DNA from: Candidatus Zipacnadia bacterium | GTDB taxonomy: Bacteria; Armatimonadota; Zipacnadia; Zipacnadales; Zipacnadaceae | Assembly (NCBI GenBank): GCA_029821255.1 | Contig: JALGTS010000001.1 | Span: 1 to 24,557, forward strand | DNA: 24,557 bases | Reading direction: 5' to 3' | In this document: positions 8,117-16,445 of the stretch, piece by piece | Position numbering within the stretch: position 1 is the first letter of the stretch | Layout: every line of letters begins with the position of its first letter | Notes under the pieces: generated by a model | Told to the model about the DNA's origin: nothing | The model's input: only the letters and a program-made list of their open reading frames with translations | Databases searched by the model: none | Program-made: the position numbers and the translations under genes

Positions 8117-9163
8117 TTACCCTTGCATGTTCGGCTTGTTGGCCCATGCTGTTTCAATCATCGCTTGGAAGTTTTGCAAAGGCACAGGGTTGTTTAATTC
8201 GGTAGTTGAGCCCAGCAGGTATCCTGAGCCGCGGGCCAGGATTTCAATCATTCTCTCGCATTCTTCCCTTACCTGCTCCGGTGTGCCCAGAGGGAGGACC
8301 TGACTGACGTCAATTCCACCTGCAAAAAACAGCCGGTCTCCATACCTATCTTTGACCGCTGCTACGTCAAAGCCAGCCGTAGTCTCTAAGGGGTTCAATC
8401 CGTCTACCCCTGCCGCCACGAGGTCATCCACAATTGGCCCCAAGTCGCCGTCAGAGTGGAAAAGGCACTTTATACCGTGCTCGTGCCACGCGTCGCAGAT
8501 GCGCTTTAGACGAGGCATAAACTCAGCCCGCAGGAATGCCGGCGATAACATCGGGCCCCCCTTGGCGGCAATATCGCCGTAGGGCATCGCCACCGGCGAG
8601 AGTTCGTAGTCGGCAATGGCGTGAATGCGACGGATAGCCATACAGGTGGCGGCCTCCAGAAATTCAGACACCCAGGAGGGATCGTCGGCCAGTAGGTAAG
8701 AAAACAGCTCCCACCCCATAAAATAATAGAGCCCCTCAATACCTACAGGAGTGTTGTCGTGCATCAAAACGGTCTCTCCACAGTAGGCTTGCAAGCGCAT
8801 AAAGTTCTGACGCCATTCTTCCACCCATCTTTTGTCAGGGCGCCAGGCTTTCATCCGCTGTATCTCTCCTTTGAGATATTCTATTGCTCCGGGTAGATCA
8901 TTGAAGGGACGTTCAGTAATCCACGTTGTCCAGCGGCGTGATGTGTACTTGAACCCTTGCTCATCCACATACTCTTCTTCGCGGGCCGGTCCCCGCACTG
9001 AACGGGTCATATCCACGGTGGCGTTTATTGCCTTACCCACGGGGATCAGCCAATCGTCGGGCGTGGGAATTCGCCCGCCGTAATGCTGTATCACTGCATC
9101 ATTGCGAATAAGGTCATAGACGGGAATCCGATCCGTTTCCTGATGGTTGATGGCCCGCTCCAC
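8117..9163 (-). CDS. URO-D-family protein (MtaA/CmuA-like), not HemE
   Basis: A cytoplasmic TIM-barrel protein of the uroporphyrinogen decarboxylase superfamily. The N-terminal RERVERAINHQETDRIPV block and the HSDGDLGPIVDDLVAAG and GLNPLE motifs are typical of the divergent branch that includes methylcobamide:CoM methyltransferases. It lacks the RQAGRY signature of true HemE. At the methyltransferase zinc site it has His-Ser-Asp where MtaA-type enzymes have His-x-Cys, and the C-terminal Cys ligand is also absent (LGSTTELNNPVP), so the activity is unknown. The coordinates use GTG 9163, 348 residues, as the conventional start. The true start is probably an ATA at 9190, nine residues earlier (see the RBS entry). 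It lies about 65 bases after the large GH-A gene and is probably co-transcribed, which suggests a role in sugar or O-methyl-sugar metabolism. Confidence 0.87.
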   Translation of the reverse strand: MERAINHQETDRIPVYDLIRNDAVIQHYGGRIPTPDDWLIPVGKAINATVDMTRSVRGPAREEEYVDEQGFKYTSRRWTTWITERPFNDLPGAIEYLKGEIQRMKAWRPDKRWVEEWRQNFMRLQAYCGETVLMHDNTPVGIEGLYYFMGWELFSYLLADDPSWVSEFLEAATCMAIRRIHAIADYELSPVAMPYGDIAAKGGPMLSPAFLRAEFMPRLKRICDAWHEHGIKCLFHSDGDLGPIVDDLVAAGVDGLNPLETTAGFDVAAVKDRYGDRLFFAGGIDVSQVLPLGTPEQVREECERMIEILARGSGYLLGSTTELNNPVPLQNFQAMIETAWANKPNMQG

Positions 9164-9187
9164 TCGTTCACGTTTAGTTAATGTGGC

Positions 9188-9205
9188 TATTTTTCAACAC
9201 CTCCC
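9188..9205 (-). promoter_or_regulatory. Strong RBS in front of an ATA start codon
   Basis: On the minus strand GGGAGG (9205-9200) is followed by a nine-base spacer and ATA (9190-9188). The frame from this ATA adds IATLTKRER ahead of the GTG at 9163 and gives exactly the family's usual beginning (x-x-x-LTKRERV). A TGA closes the frame two codons upstream, and there is no ATG, GTG or TTG between it and 9163. The GTG at 9163 is 36 bases from this Shine-Dalgarno sequence and has none of its own. Initiation at AUA is therefore the best reading. Confidence 0.6.
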
Positions 9206-9254
9206 AATTGATATTTCTCAAGCGTTATGTTGGCGACGGCGCTGAAGTGAGCCG

Positions 9255-11591
9255 TCACGAAATGAGTATTTCGTAGTAAAGAGTACGATAAGCTGCGCTT
9301 GGGCTAAAGGTGACGAGGTGCCCTTTGATCTGGCATGGCACGCGGCGCCCGCGCCTGCCGGCTGCATCCAGCCGGTAGATTCTGACCGATCCTGGCACAT
9401 CCTTCAACCGAATAGTCAGTGTCCCCTCCACCGGCTCACACATCAGCCGCTTGGTCGGCCAATCCCAGTCCTTGACCAGATAGCGCGAGGGCCGGCCGTG
9501 GGCAGGTGTATCCGCCGGTACCCGAAGATCCATATCCTTGTTGGTTGCGTCGGCGACACATGAAACAAGCATCCGACGACTTCTGTCCAGTGGATGTCTA
9601 TCCAGCGAACTTACACAGACCGTCGCCGCATCATTTTTGAAGTTGAAGGTAACTGTTGACAACTTGCGCCGGCCTGAGCCGAGATTGCCCACAAGTGCTT
9701 GGGTTCGTGGCGTGTCTATTACCAGCACCCCTGCTCCTTGATCGTAGGTTAGTTCCCCGGTGTCGCTAACTCCTGAGCCAGGGCCGCTCAGTTGGAAGTT
9801 GGGGGACCGGCGCTCCAGCTCAGCTCGGACCCGGTCGGCAATGGTGTCAAGGGGACCTTGAATAATGGTATTGTCTTTAGCTGATATCGGTAAGGGTGGA
9901 TCAGGGTTGACGAGGATGGCCCCTGGGGTAGGGTGTTCCGGGGAAAAGTTAATCTGTTGTCGCGTTAAGAAGGGCACCCATTCAAGCCCTGGCAACTGAT
10001 AGCATTTGGGGAAGGCGACTTCCCCGACCATACCAACGTTGTCCGGAAGTTGGCGCTGTACCTCGTCGTTGGCCAATATCTCCACCAGGTTAGCGGCGGG
10101 CGAGACATCCCCACGCATTACCATCAGCGAGGCGGCGGGCATCAGCCCGATCCGGGCTGGATCGAAGGCGGTGTGAAAGCACTCATCAAAGATCACACGG
10201 TAGTGGGGATCATTGAAGTTTTTGTACCAGCCAAAGGCCATGAACCAGGTGACCAGATCATAGTCCTGCAGACATGCATGCGCTGCCATGGAGAGGACTG
10301 CTTCGTGGCGATAGTCATTGGGCGCTGCTGAGTTGAACTCGGTTACCGCGATCGGCACGTTGGCGGTGCGCGCCTCGTCTATGAGACGCTCAGTGCGGTA
10401 GTCGGCAAAGGCACCCGATAGATGGGTCCAGGAGCCCGTCGTGAATGGGCTCCAGGTGCTCGGATGTATGTGATAGATATGCGCCCCGCTGAAGCCCATC
10501 TGCGCCGCGGCTTTGAGGGGGAAATAGCCGTGTTGCCAGTTAGTGGCGGCTACCGGCACCCGTAGCCCCAGCTCCCGCATAAACTTCTCCAAGCGCCGAT
10601 AGTAACGCAGCTCTAATTCACCGCTGAAAGCTTGCTGGTCAAATACGCGGCTGTTGAACTCGGCATCTTGCACCGGATCCGGAAAGCGTACCGTACCGGC
10701 GGCGAGTGATTCCCCCGGATCAAATTGCACGTCCGCCCACGCCTCACGGAGACCCACATCATTACCATACCGGTCTACCAACCACTTGTTCCACATGACC
10801 ATCAGTTCTTGCCACAGGGCCGGACCGAAATTACTTTCCCACTCCGTCGAGATGCGGAACTTGCTCTCGTTGGCTAACGTGATACCAATCAAAGCGGGGT
10901 CGTCCACATACCGCAGGCCGGTGTAGGGATTGCGATGCGTCAGCATCTGCTCCAAAAACCGCTCCTGCAGGCGGAAGGAGGTCTCGTCAAAGCATATTCT
11001 ACCCGACCATTTGTTTGCACCGTCTTTTTCGTTGAAGAATGCATTGTAGAATGGATTCCATAAGTAGTAAATCCCCCGCTTGCGCAGCTCTGCATTCAAT
11101 CGGTCGAACCGGTCCAGTTGTACTGGATGGGGAGCACTGTGGTCACCAGCGGGCGTGGTCGTCTTGTTTTCGGTGCTGAAAATAAACTGGAAGAAGGCTT
11201 CCCGCACACAATTCCACCCGTTGAAGGCGATCCAATCGGCTATACTCGGAGCGTATTTCGGGTCCGGCATACAATTCTGGTAGCCAATGAAGCCTCCCCA
11301 GAACCGCGCTCGTGTACCGTCTGCGAAGACGAACCGATTGCCTACCGAGCGTACAAAGCCGTGCTTGCCGGCCGGGGCGTCTAACAGGTGAGACATGTTC
11401 AGGGCAGTATCCCGCTGCAGGAGTTCACCCCACGGCATAACCCACTTGAACCAGTTTGGGCCGATTTTCTCCCACTTTTTCCACTCCGCGTCTGCCGCTT
11501 GCGCCGTGCCCGCTACTATAATGCCACTCACAACTACTGTAATTACGCAGATAGTCCACAGCCAAAGGCGTCGCACGCAGCGTCTGGGCAT
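9255..11591 (-). CDS. Large secreted clan GH-A glycoside hydrolase (GH5-like)
   Basis: A 778-residue exported protein. The start at ATG 11591 is fixed by GGGAGG eight bases upstream; a longer open frame to 11678 has no such site. The signal peptide has an Arg-rich head and ends near GTAQA-A (about residue 32). A TIM barrel covers about residues 70-480 and shows the retaining pair Glu242 (TLANES, acid/base) and Glu418 (IAVTEFNS, nucleophile), with catalytic-face HxH (IYHIHPS) between them. A C-terminal beta-sandwich region of about 250 residues follows and is probably a carbohydrate-binding or accessory domain. The family is closest in style to GH5-like cellulase-fold proteins of large size; substrate unknown. 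An extended -10 promoter and an inverted repeat lie 40-70 bases upstream. The URO-D-family gene follows. Confidence 0.88.
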   Translation of the reverse strand: MPRRCVRRLWLWTICVITVVVSGIIVAGTAQAADAEWKKWEKIGPNWFKWVMPWGELLQRDTALNMSHLLDAPAGKHGFVRSVGNRFVFADGTRARFWGGFIGYQNCMPDPKYAPSIADWIAFNGWNCVREAFFQFIFSTENKTTTPAGDHSAPHPVQLDRFDRLNAELRKRGIYYLWNPFYNAFFNEKDGANKWSGRICFDETSFRLQERFLEQMLTHRNPYTGLRYVDDPALIGITLANESKFRISTEWESNFGPALWQELMVMWNKWLVDRYGNDVGLREAWADVQFDPGESLAAGTVRFPDPVQDAEFNSRVFDQQAFSGELELRYYRRLEKFMRELGLRVPVAATNWQHGYFPLKAAAQMGFSGAHIYHIHPSTWSPFTTGSWTHLSGAFADYRTERLIDEARTANVPIAVTEFNSAAPNDYRHEAVLSMAAHACLQDYDLVTWFMAFGWYKNFNDPHYRVIFDECFHTAFDPARIGLMPAASLMVMRGDVSPAANLVEILANDEVQRQLPDNVGMVGEVAFPKCYQLPGLEWVPFLTRQQINFSPEHPTPGAILVNPDPPLPISAKDNTIIQGPLDTIADRVRAELERRSPNFQLSGPGSGVSDTGELTYDQGAGVLVIDTPRTQALVGNLGSGRRKLSTVTFNFKNDAATVCVSSLDRHPLDRSRRMLVSCVADATNKDMDLRVPADTPAHGRPSRYLVKDWDWPTKRLMCEPVEGTLTIRLKDVPGSVRIYRLDAAGRRGRRVPCQIKGHLVTFSPSAAYRTLYYEILIS

Positions 11592-11631
11592 AACCCTTGC
11601 CTCCCATTTGCCTATACTCGACCAAATGAGA

Positions 11632-11661
11632 CGGTTACAAGGCCTAACCGGTATTATAGCA
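11632..11661 (-). promoter_or_regulatory. Extended -10 promoter with adjacent inverted repeat
   Basis: On the minus strand TGCTATAAT (11661-11653) is a perfect extended -10 box. A TTGACT lies 14 bases further upstream, which is too close to be an ideal -35. Beginning two bases after the -10, CGGTTA, a seven-base spacer and TAACCG form a perfect inverted repeat (11650-11632) that covers the predicted transcription start. That position fits a repressor operator or a 5'-end hairpin controlling the large GH-A gene and the URO-D-family gene. The leader to ATG 11591 would be about 55 bases. Confidence 0.5.
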
Positions 11662-11744
11662 GGGGAATCTGAAGTCAATGATATATTGTGGTAGAATGAT
11701 TTGCAACACTTGCGCAGTTATTTCCGCCCTCGCGCGTTTGATTT

Positions 11745-14711
11745 TCATTTGGGGCGTAAGGAGATGCCGCCGATGCTTGCCGCTGACCAAGATGTTGAGT
11801 TAAAGCGCAGCCTGACTCTGCCCTCATGGATGTTTTCCGGCTTGATTTCGAGCGTGTAGCGGGCATCCCGGCCGGCTACTGCGAATTCCAAGCCCAGGTC
11901 GGCAGCGTTGGTATTAAGGATCAGTCGGGGCTCCTGCTCCTCTCCTACAAAAAGCTCGGCACTGCGCTCGGGGGAGAGGTGAGGCTTGTGCAAGATCAAT
12001 TCGTAGGTTCCCGGTTTGGGCGCGGGTAGCAAAAGACTGAATCCAGTAACCTTCGTGTGTCCAGGGTATGACTTAATGCTTCCTGACCACAAAGGCGGTG
12101 CTACCTCTAACTCCTGGTCGTGGAAGTAAAGCCGTAAGTCGTGTTCGCGCGCCCCGGGAGTGGGTTTGCCGTCCTCGTTGAAGATCTTTTCCAGATTGAT
12201 ATAGCCCGGTGCTTCGGGAGTTGTGATTGCCTCGGGTGGTAGCTGCTCCTGAGGTAGGCATGTCCAAACCACATCCGGCTCGGCGCTGGGGGCGGTATCA
12301 GGGAGATTTCTGACTGTCTCTTGGGGTGGCTCCAGAAGGTTCATAGTAAGGCGCTGGATATGGTGATACCCCGCCTGGCCGTCAAACGGTCCCCTTTGCA
12401 GGGTCACCTCTATGTGCTGGGGGCCAGCCTCCGTCTGGCACTCCAAGCGATAGTGCCCGGCGGTGTCGGGGCAAAACCAGGCCGTGCCTTCATGGTCGGT
12501 CAGTACCCCGGTGCAATCCTCCGGCTGTCCATCCAGAGGTCTGAGATACAAATAGGCGCCAGGCACTGGCTGGTTCCGGTAGGTCAAGGTGACAACGAGC
12601 TCCGGGCGACGCGTGGCGGGCAGAGGAGGAAGATCTCCCCCGTTGATCAGCGCGTAAGCTTCCTTCACCCGTTGAAAGACGTGTGTCGGAACGTAGACCG
12701 GTTTGCTGCTGTCGAACCAGTTGAGTGTGTCCCAGGGGATGCAGGTGAGGTAATTCTCGACCTTAGGACCCGGGCCGGAAAGGCTGGGCCAAGTAACGGG
12801 GACACTTCGCGTTTCCCGTCCTAATGGTCCCAGCGTAAACTCCCCTTCTCGGACATAACCGTAGAACCCCGATGAGGCAAGGCAAAGCAGAACGGTGCCT
12901 GCATATCCTGCCTCTTTAGCCGCCACAATGTTGCGGTACCAGTAGTCAGCGAAGCTCTGGGCCTTGGCCCATTTGTCGGCAGGCTCTTGCGATAGCTGCT
13001 CGGGACTGAAGTTGATCTTGGGATAGTCGTTGAACAGCTCACCTATGACTACAGGCTGTCCAGAATAGAAATGACGCCGTTTGTTTTCCTCCACGTCCTG
13101 GGTTATGGGATCCGAGTAGGGATGTATGTTGTAGACGTCGGGAACCAGGTCCACTCCGAGCCGTCGGGCCGCACTGGTCAGGGGTGAGCCTTCGTGGGCC
13201 ACCGGCCGAGTGGGGTCCAAAGACAGGATCAGGTCCTTAATCTGCTTCTGAATGGCAAAGGTGGCGGGATTGGCGAGGGCGCTCTGGGAGCTACTCTCGT
13301 TATCCGTGCTCCACATCACCAGGCTGGGGTGATTGCGCCACTCCCGCACCCAGTCTGCCACCGTCTGCAGATGCGCCCGCCGGCTGCGGTCGTCGAGCCA
13401 TTGTGCTTCCGCCTTTTCGGCCAGTACCGCCGCCCCACTGGCTGAGTCACTGGCATATCCGGCAGTGGGGACTCCGTCCATCGGCTCATTCTCCAGCAAC
13501 ATACCCACCTCATCGGCCACCTCTGCCAAGATGGGCCAGAAGAACCCGTGGGGGAGTCGCACGAAATTGACGTTGGCCTCGCGCAGGGCACGGAAGTACT
13601 GTAGAATCCACTGGCGGTTCTGCGCATACATAACCATAGAGGAAAACTGGGCCTGCTCCCCTTGTAGGAAGATGGGACGCCCGTTGAGGAGGAACTTGTC
13701 GCCTTCAATCCAGAACTCCCGAAACCCGAACCGGGTGAACCGCTGGTCTAACATCTCCCCGGCCTCATCCTTGAGCACACAATATAGGTGATAGAGCACG
13801 GGTTCACCGTAGGGCGGGTACCCCCACAGTTGGGGAGCCTCCCAGTGCTGCTGGACCTCTACCTCCTTGGATTCGCCGGCAGACAATTGGATGGGCACTT
13901 CAGGTAGGTCCAAAACCGGGGTAGGACCCAAACGAACGGAACCCTTCAAGCGGAGCTGATAAGCCTGGGGGGTGGTGTTAGACAGGGTGACCCGCACAGA
14001 GAGGACTCGCTGCCTCACGCTGGTGATCACGAACACATCTGCAATGTGGACCGGGGATGTGCACCTGAGGTAGACGTCCCCGGTGATACCTACCTGGCGG
14101 TTGAATCCTATCGGCCACACGCCTTGATGCCGACTCTTGCGGAAACGGGACCAGCCCTGCACAAAGACGTGCAGCCGGTGCTTGCTTCCAGGCACTGCTC
14201 TTCCCGTTAGGTCAACGGAGAAGGGGGTATTGCCGTCGGGATGATCGCCCACCAACCTACCGTCGAGAAACACCTTGGCATAGCTGCCGACCCGAACGAA
14301 ATCTATATAGATGCGCTTCCCCTCCCAGGCCGGTGGCACAAGGAAGTCCAGCCGATACCAACCACATTCATGTCCGTTCTCGTTTCCAGTGAACTCCTCG
14401 TACCAGTCGCCGCCGATCTTCCCGGGGACGCGAGCGAGACGATATCCCTGCGCTGGTATCTGCCACTCATCGCCGCCCAAATGCACCAGCCATTGGCCGT
14501 TGAGGCAGATGCGTTCATGCCCTGTCCCCGGGGTAGGCTCTTCGGCACCTGCCTTTGCCTCCTGTGCACGAAGCACGCCTCCGGGGCCTGCTGCCAGGCC
14601 TATCGCCAGGGTCACAAGGGATAATGCCTTGACTGCTGAACATACCCAGGTCGGCCCGGCGGGATGAGTTATATTCCGGTCATCCTCTGCGGCACTTGTG
14701 AAACCTCTCAT
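11745..14711 (-). CDS. Secreted GH2-family glycoside hydrolase with C-terminal Ig-like extension
   Basis: A 988-residue exported enzyme of glycoside hydrolase family 2 (beta-galactosidase, glucuronidase or mannosidase type). After a long n-region the hydrophobic signal segment runs to about residue 50. Domains in order are the jelly-roll sugar-binding domain (about 70-215), an Ig-like domain (220-330) and a TIM barrel (about 335-620). The acid/base is Glu472 in MWSTDNES, and the nucleophile is Glu558 in VVIGELFND. Beyond it are a carboxypeptidase-regulatory-like Ig fold (about 700-772, PVPGAYLYLRPLDG) and a further beta-rich tail to 988, making the protein larger than typical glucuronidases. 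ATG 14711 has GAGG ten bases upstream. It is the first gene of the glycan block, with 153 bases to the next start and its own promoter there, so the two may be controlled separately. The substrate sugar cannot be told. Confidence 0.9.
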   Translation of the reverse strand: MRGFTSAAEDDRNITHPAGPTWVCSAVKALSLVTLAIGLAAGPGGVLRAQEAKAGAEEPTPGTGHERICLNGQWLVHLGGDEWQIPAQGYRLARVPGKIGGDWYEEFTGNENGHECGWYRLDFLVPPAWEGKRIYIDFVRVGSYAKVFLDGRLVGDHPDGNTPFSVDLTGRAVPGSKHRLHVFVQGWSRFRKSRHQGVWPIGFNRQVGITGDVYLRCTSPVHIADVFVITSVRQRVLSVRVTLSNTTPQAYQLRLKGSVRLGPTPVLDLPEVPIQLSAGESKEVEVQQHWEAPQLWGYPPYGEPVLYHLYCVLKDEAGEMLDQRFTRFGFREFWIEGDKFLLNGRPIFLQGEQAQFSSMVMYAQNRQWILQYFRALREANVNFVRLPHGFFWPILAEVADEVGMLLENEPMDGVPTAGYASDSASGAAVLAEKAEAQWLDDRSRRAHLQTVADWVREWRNHPSLVMWSTDNESSSQSALANPATFAIQKQIKDLILSLDPTRPVAHEGSPLTSAARRLGVDLVPDVYNIHPYSDPITQDVEENKRRHFYSGQPVVIGELFNDYPKINFSPEQLSQEPADKWAKAQSFADYWYRNIVAAKEAGYAGTVLLCLASSGFYGYVREGEFTLGPLGRETRSVPVTWPSLSGPGPKVENYLTCIPWDTLNWFDSSKPVYVPTHVFQRVKEAYALINGGDLPPLPATRRPELVVTLTYRNQPVPGAYLYLRPLDGQPEDCTGVLTDHEGTAWFCPDTAGHYRLECQTEAGPQHIEVTLQRGPFDGQAGYHHIQRLTMNLLEPPQETVRNLPDTAPSAEPDVVWTCLPQEQLPPEAITTPEAPGYINLEKIFNEDGKPTPGAREHDLRLYFHDQELEVAPPLWSGSIKSYPGHTKVTGFSLLLPAPKPGTYELILHKPHLSPERSAELFVGEEQEPRLILNTNAADLGLEFAVAGRDARYTLEIKPENIHEGRVRLRFNSTSWSAASIGGISLRPK

Positions 14712-15018
14712 TTGTTTTGTCCCTCATTGATATAAGATCGCTCATATACTTTATTGCTGGCCTTTATGTTCTGTGTTTGACAGAGCAGTTCCTCCTCAGG
14801 CTCAGGCGAGCCGCCTATGATGTGCCTTAATGGGGATTGTTCATTAACCAGAACCAGGTCGGAAAGATGCCTTGTAGTCTCAAAGATGCTTGCCGAGGAT
14901 GCTTAGGGGAAGTCATTCGTCTCGGTAAGGGCTGACAGTATGATTATCTGCCATAACCCGTTCTACTTTTAGAGTTTTTGCCGACTTGTCCACAAAGTCC
15001 GTTTATGAATAATCCAGG
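14712..15018. other. 307-bp intergenic region upstream of the GH2 gene
   Basis: No gene was found. On the minus strand AT-rich TATATG/TATATC boxes lie 20-40 bases before the GH2 start without a clear -35 element. A small hairpin GGCTC-AGGC-GAGCC is present near 14800-14813. A TTGACA on the plus strand (14777-14782) has no partner -10. The rest is featureless to the eye. Confidence 0.4.
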
Positions 15019-16359
15019 CTATTCCACCAGTTTCCCATGCAGCGTAGCGTCCGCAACATCGGTAACCTGCATCTTTGCTATACTTCTAATCGTCACTGTT
15101 TCGGACCCGATTACCTCCGCCCGTAGGTAGTTGTCGGTAATCGCCTTAAGCTTATCACCGGAAGTTTCAACGAACTCCTCAATTACTACTTCAAGCTGCT
15201 TGCCAACCATTTTCCGGGCAAAAGCTGCCCGTTTGTGCTCAGAGATGGCTCGCAGGGTATGATTACGCTCTTTTTTGACCCGACTGGGGACCTGGTCGCG
15301 CATCTGCGCAGCGGCGGTTCCGGGGCGTGCTGAATAGGTGAAAACGTGCAGGTAGGTCAAAGGAAGACTCTCAATGAATATGCACGTCTGTTCAAATTGT
15401 TCGTCGGTCTCGCCTGGAAAGCCAACAATGACATCGGCGCCGATGGCCGTGTCAGGCTGGGCCGACTTGATCTTCTCAATCAGCGAGCGATAGAAGGCGG
15501 TATCATAGGGCCGATTCATCCGCTGCAATATCTCATCGCAGCCGCTTTGCATAGGGATATGCCAGTGGCGGCAGAGCTTGCCCTGTCCTGGCCAGCTTGA
15601 GTCGGCTCTTAGACAATGGCCGCCGGCAGCGACCAGCTCAATCAGCTCGTCGGTGATCTCCCGAGGTTCTATGGAGGATAGTCGTAGTCGGCGCAGGTCA
15701 GGAAGCGCGCACAACTTGTAAACGAGTTGGGTCAGGTCACAATCCTCGCTTAGGTCAGCGCCGTACTGCCCCAGATGAGTGCCGATCAATACTATCTCCG
15801 GGTATCCTGCCGTCAGTAGCAGGTTCACCTGCGTGACGACATCATTGACAGGGACGCTGCGACTGGGGCCGCGTGCCAAGGGGATTATGCAATAGGCGCA
15901 GTGAGCATCACAGCCCTCCTGGATCTTGACAAAGGCCCGAGTGTGCCCTGGCATAGCGCGAATCATCGGGCCGGTCTCGGCGTAAGGAGGCAGGAGGTCA
16001 ATTGTGGAGATCGCATCAGCAGGAGGAACAAACTGGGCAAGCTGACCACGAACGGCATTGCCAAGCACAATGTCGGTGGCTGGAATTCGCTTAAGCTCGT
16101 CGGGCGCAACCTCTGCATAGCAGCCGGTGACCAGTAACAGCGATTGGGGGTTGAGCCGCTTAGTGAAGCGGCACAGCCGGCGGCAGTCACGGGCTGTGCG
16201 TGTGGTAACTGCACAGCTATTGATCACATATAGGTCGGCAGGCTTCTCAAAAGGCACAATGCAGTAGCCCAGTGCTTCGAGCTGCTCGCGTATCTGCTCA
16301 CTCTCAAACTGGTTGAGTTTGCAGCCCAGAGTTTTGATCGCGGCGGTCTTGACTTTCAC
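15019..16359 (-). CDS. mtaB: tRNA t6A37 methylthiotransferase MtaB
   Basis: Radical-SAM methylthiotransferase that converts t6A to ms2t6A at position 37 of tRNAs reading ANN codons. The 446-residue product has the UPF0004 domain with three cluster cysteines (Cys13 in TLGCKLNQFES, Cys49 and Cys80), the radical-SAM CxxxCxxC at 150-157 (GCDAHCAYC) and a C-terminal TRAM domain (about 375-440). The TLGCKLNQ opening marks MtaB rather than MiaB or RimO. The start is a GTG at 16359 with AGGAG thirteen bases upstream, rather far but with no better candidate. It follows rpmB after 197 bases, a gap that holds a candidate small RNA on the other strand. It may be co-transcribed with rpmB. Confidence 0.95.
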   Translation of the reverse strand: MKVKTAAIKTLGCKLNQFESEQIREQLEALGYCIVPFEKPADLYVINSCAVTTRTARDCRRLCRFTKRLNPQSLLLVTGCYAEVAPDELKRIPATDIVLGNAVRGQLAQFVPPADAISTIDLLPPYAETGPMIRAMPGHTRAFVKIQEGCDAHCAYCIIPLARGPSRSVPVNDVVTQVNLLLTAGYPEIVLIGTHLGQYGADLSEDCDLTQLVYKLCALPDLRRLRLSSIEPREITDELIELVAAGGHCLRADSSWPGQGKLCRHWHIPMQSGCDEILQRMNRPYDTAFYRSLIEKIKSAQPDTAIGADVIVGFPGETDEQFEQTCIFIESLPLTYLHVFTYSARPGTAAAQMRDQVPSRVKKERNHTLRAISEHKRAAFARKMVGKQLEVVIEEFVETSGDKLKAITDNYLRAEVIGSETVTIRSIAKMQVTDVADATLHGKLVE

Positions 16360-16410
16360 AGGTAGTTTTCTGCTCCTGGTCGAGCAGTTGCGGGGGGCTA
16401 TGCGCCGTGC

Positions 16411-16439
16411 TTGCTGGATGGTGGGTTACGTGTTATAAT
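16411..16439 (+). promoter_or_regulatory. Sigma70-type promoter with extended -10, reading into the mtaB-rpmB gap
   Basis: TTGCTG (16411-16416), a 17-base spacer and TATAAT (16434-16439) preceded by TGT form a strong plus-strand promoter. No plus-strand protein gene lies within 400 bases downstream. The predicted start near 16446 is just ahead of two hairpins, the second with a T run. Confidence 0.6.
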
Positions 16440-16445
16440 TCTTAA

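Noticed and set aside
7996..8205. A 69-codon plus-strand ORF with a hydrophobic beginning.
   Set aside because: It starts at a TTG without a ribosome binding site, and its second half is antisense to the URO-D-family gene.
8117..9163. HemE (uroporphyrinogen decarboxylase of haem synthesis).
   Set aside because: It lacks the RQAGRY signature and catalytic Asp context, and no haem genes are nearby.
14777..14782. A consensus TTGACA on the plus strand.
   Set aside because: There is no -10 box at a useful distance and no plus-strand gene downstream.
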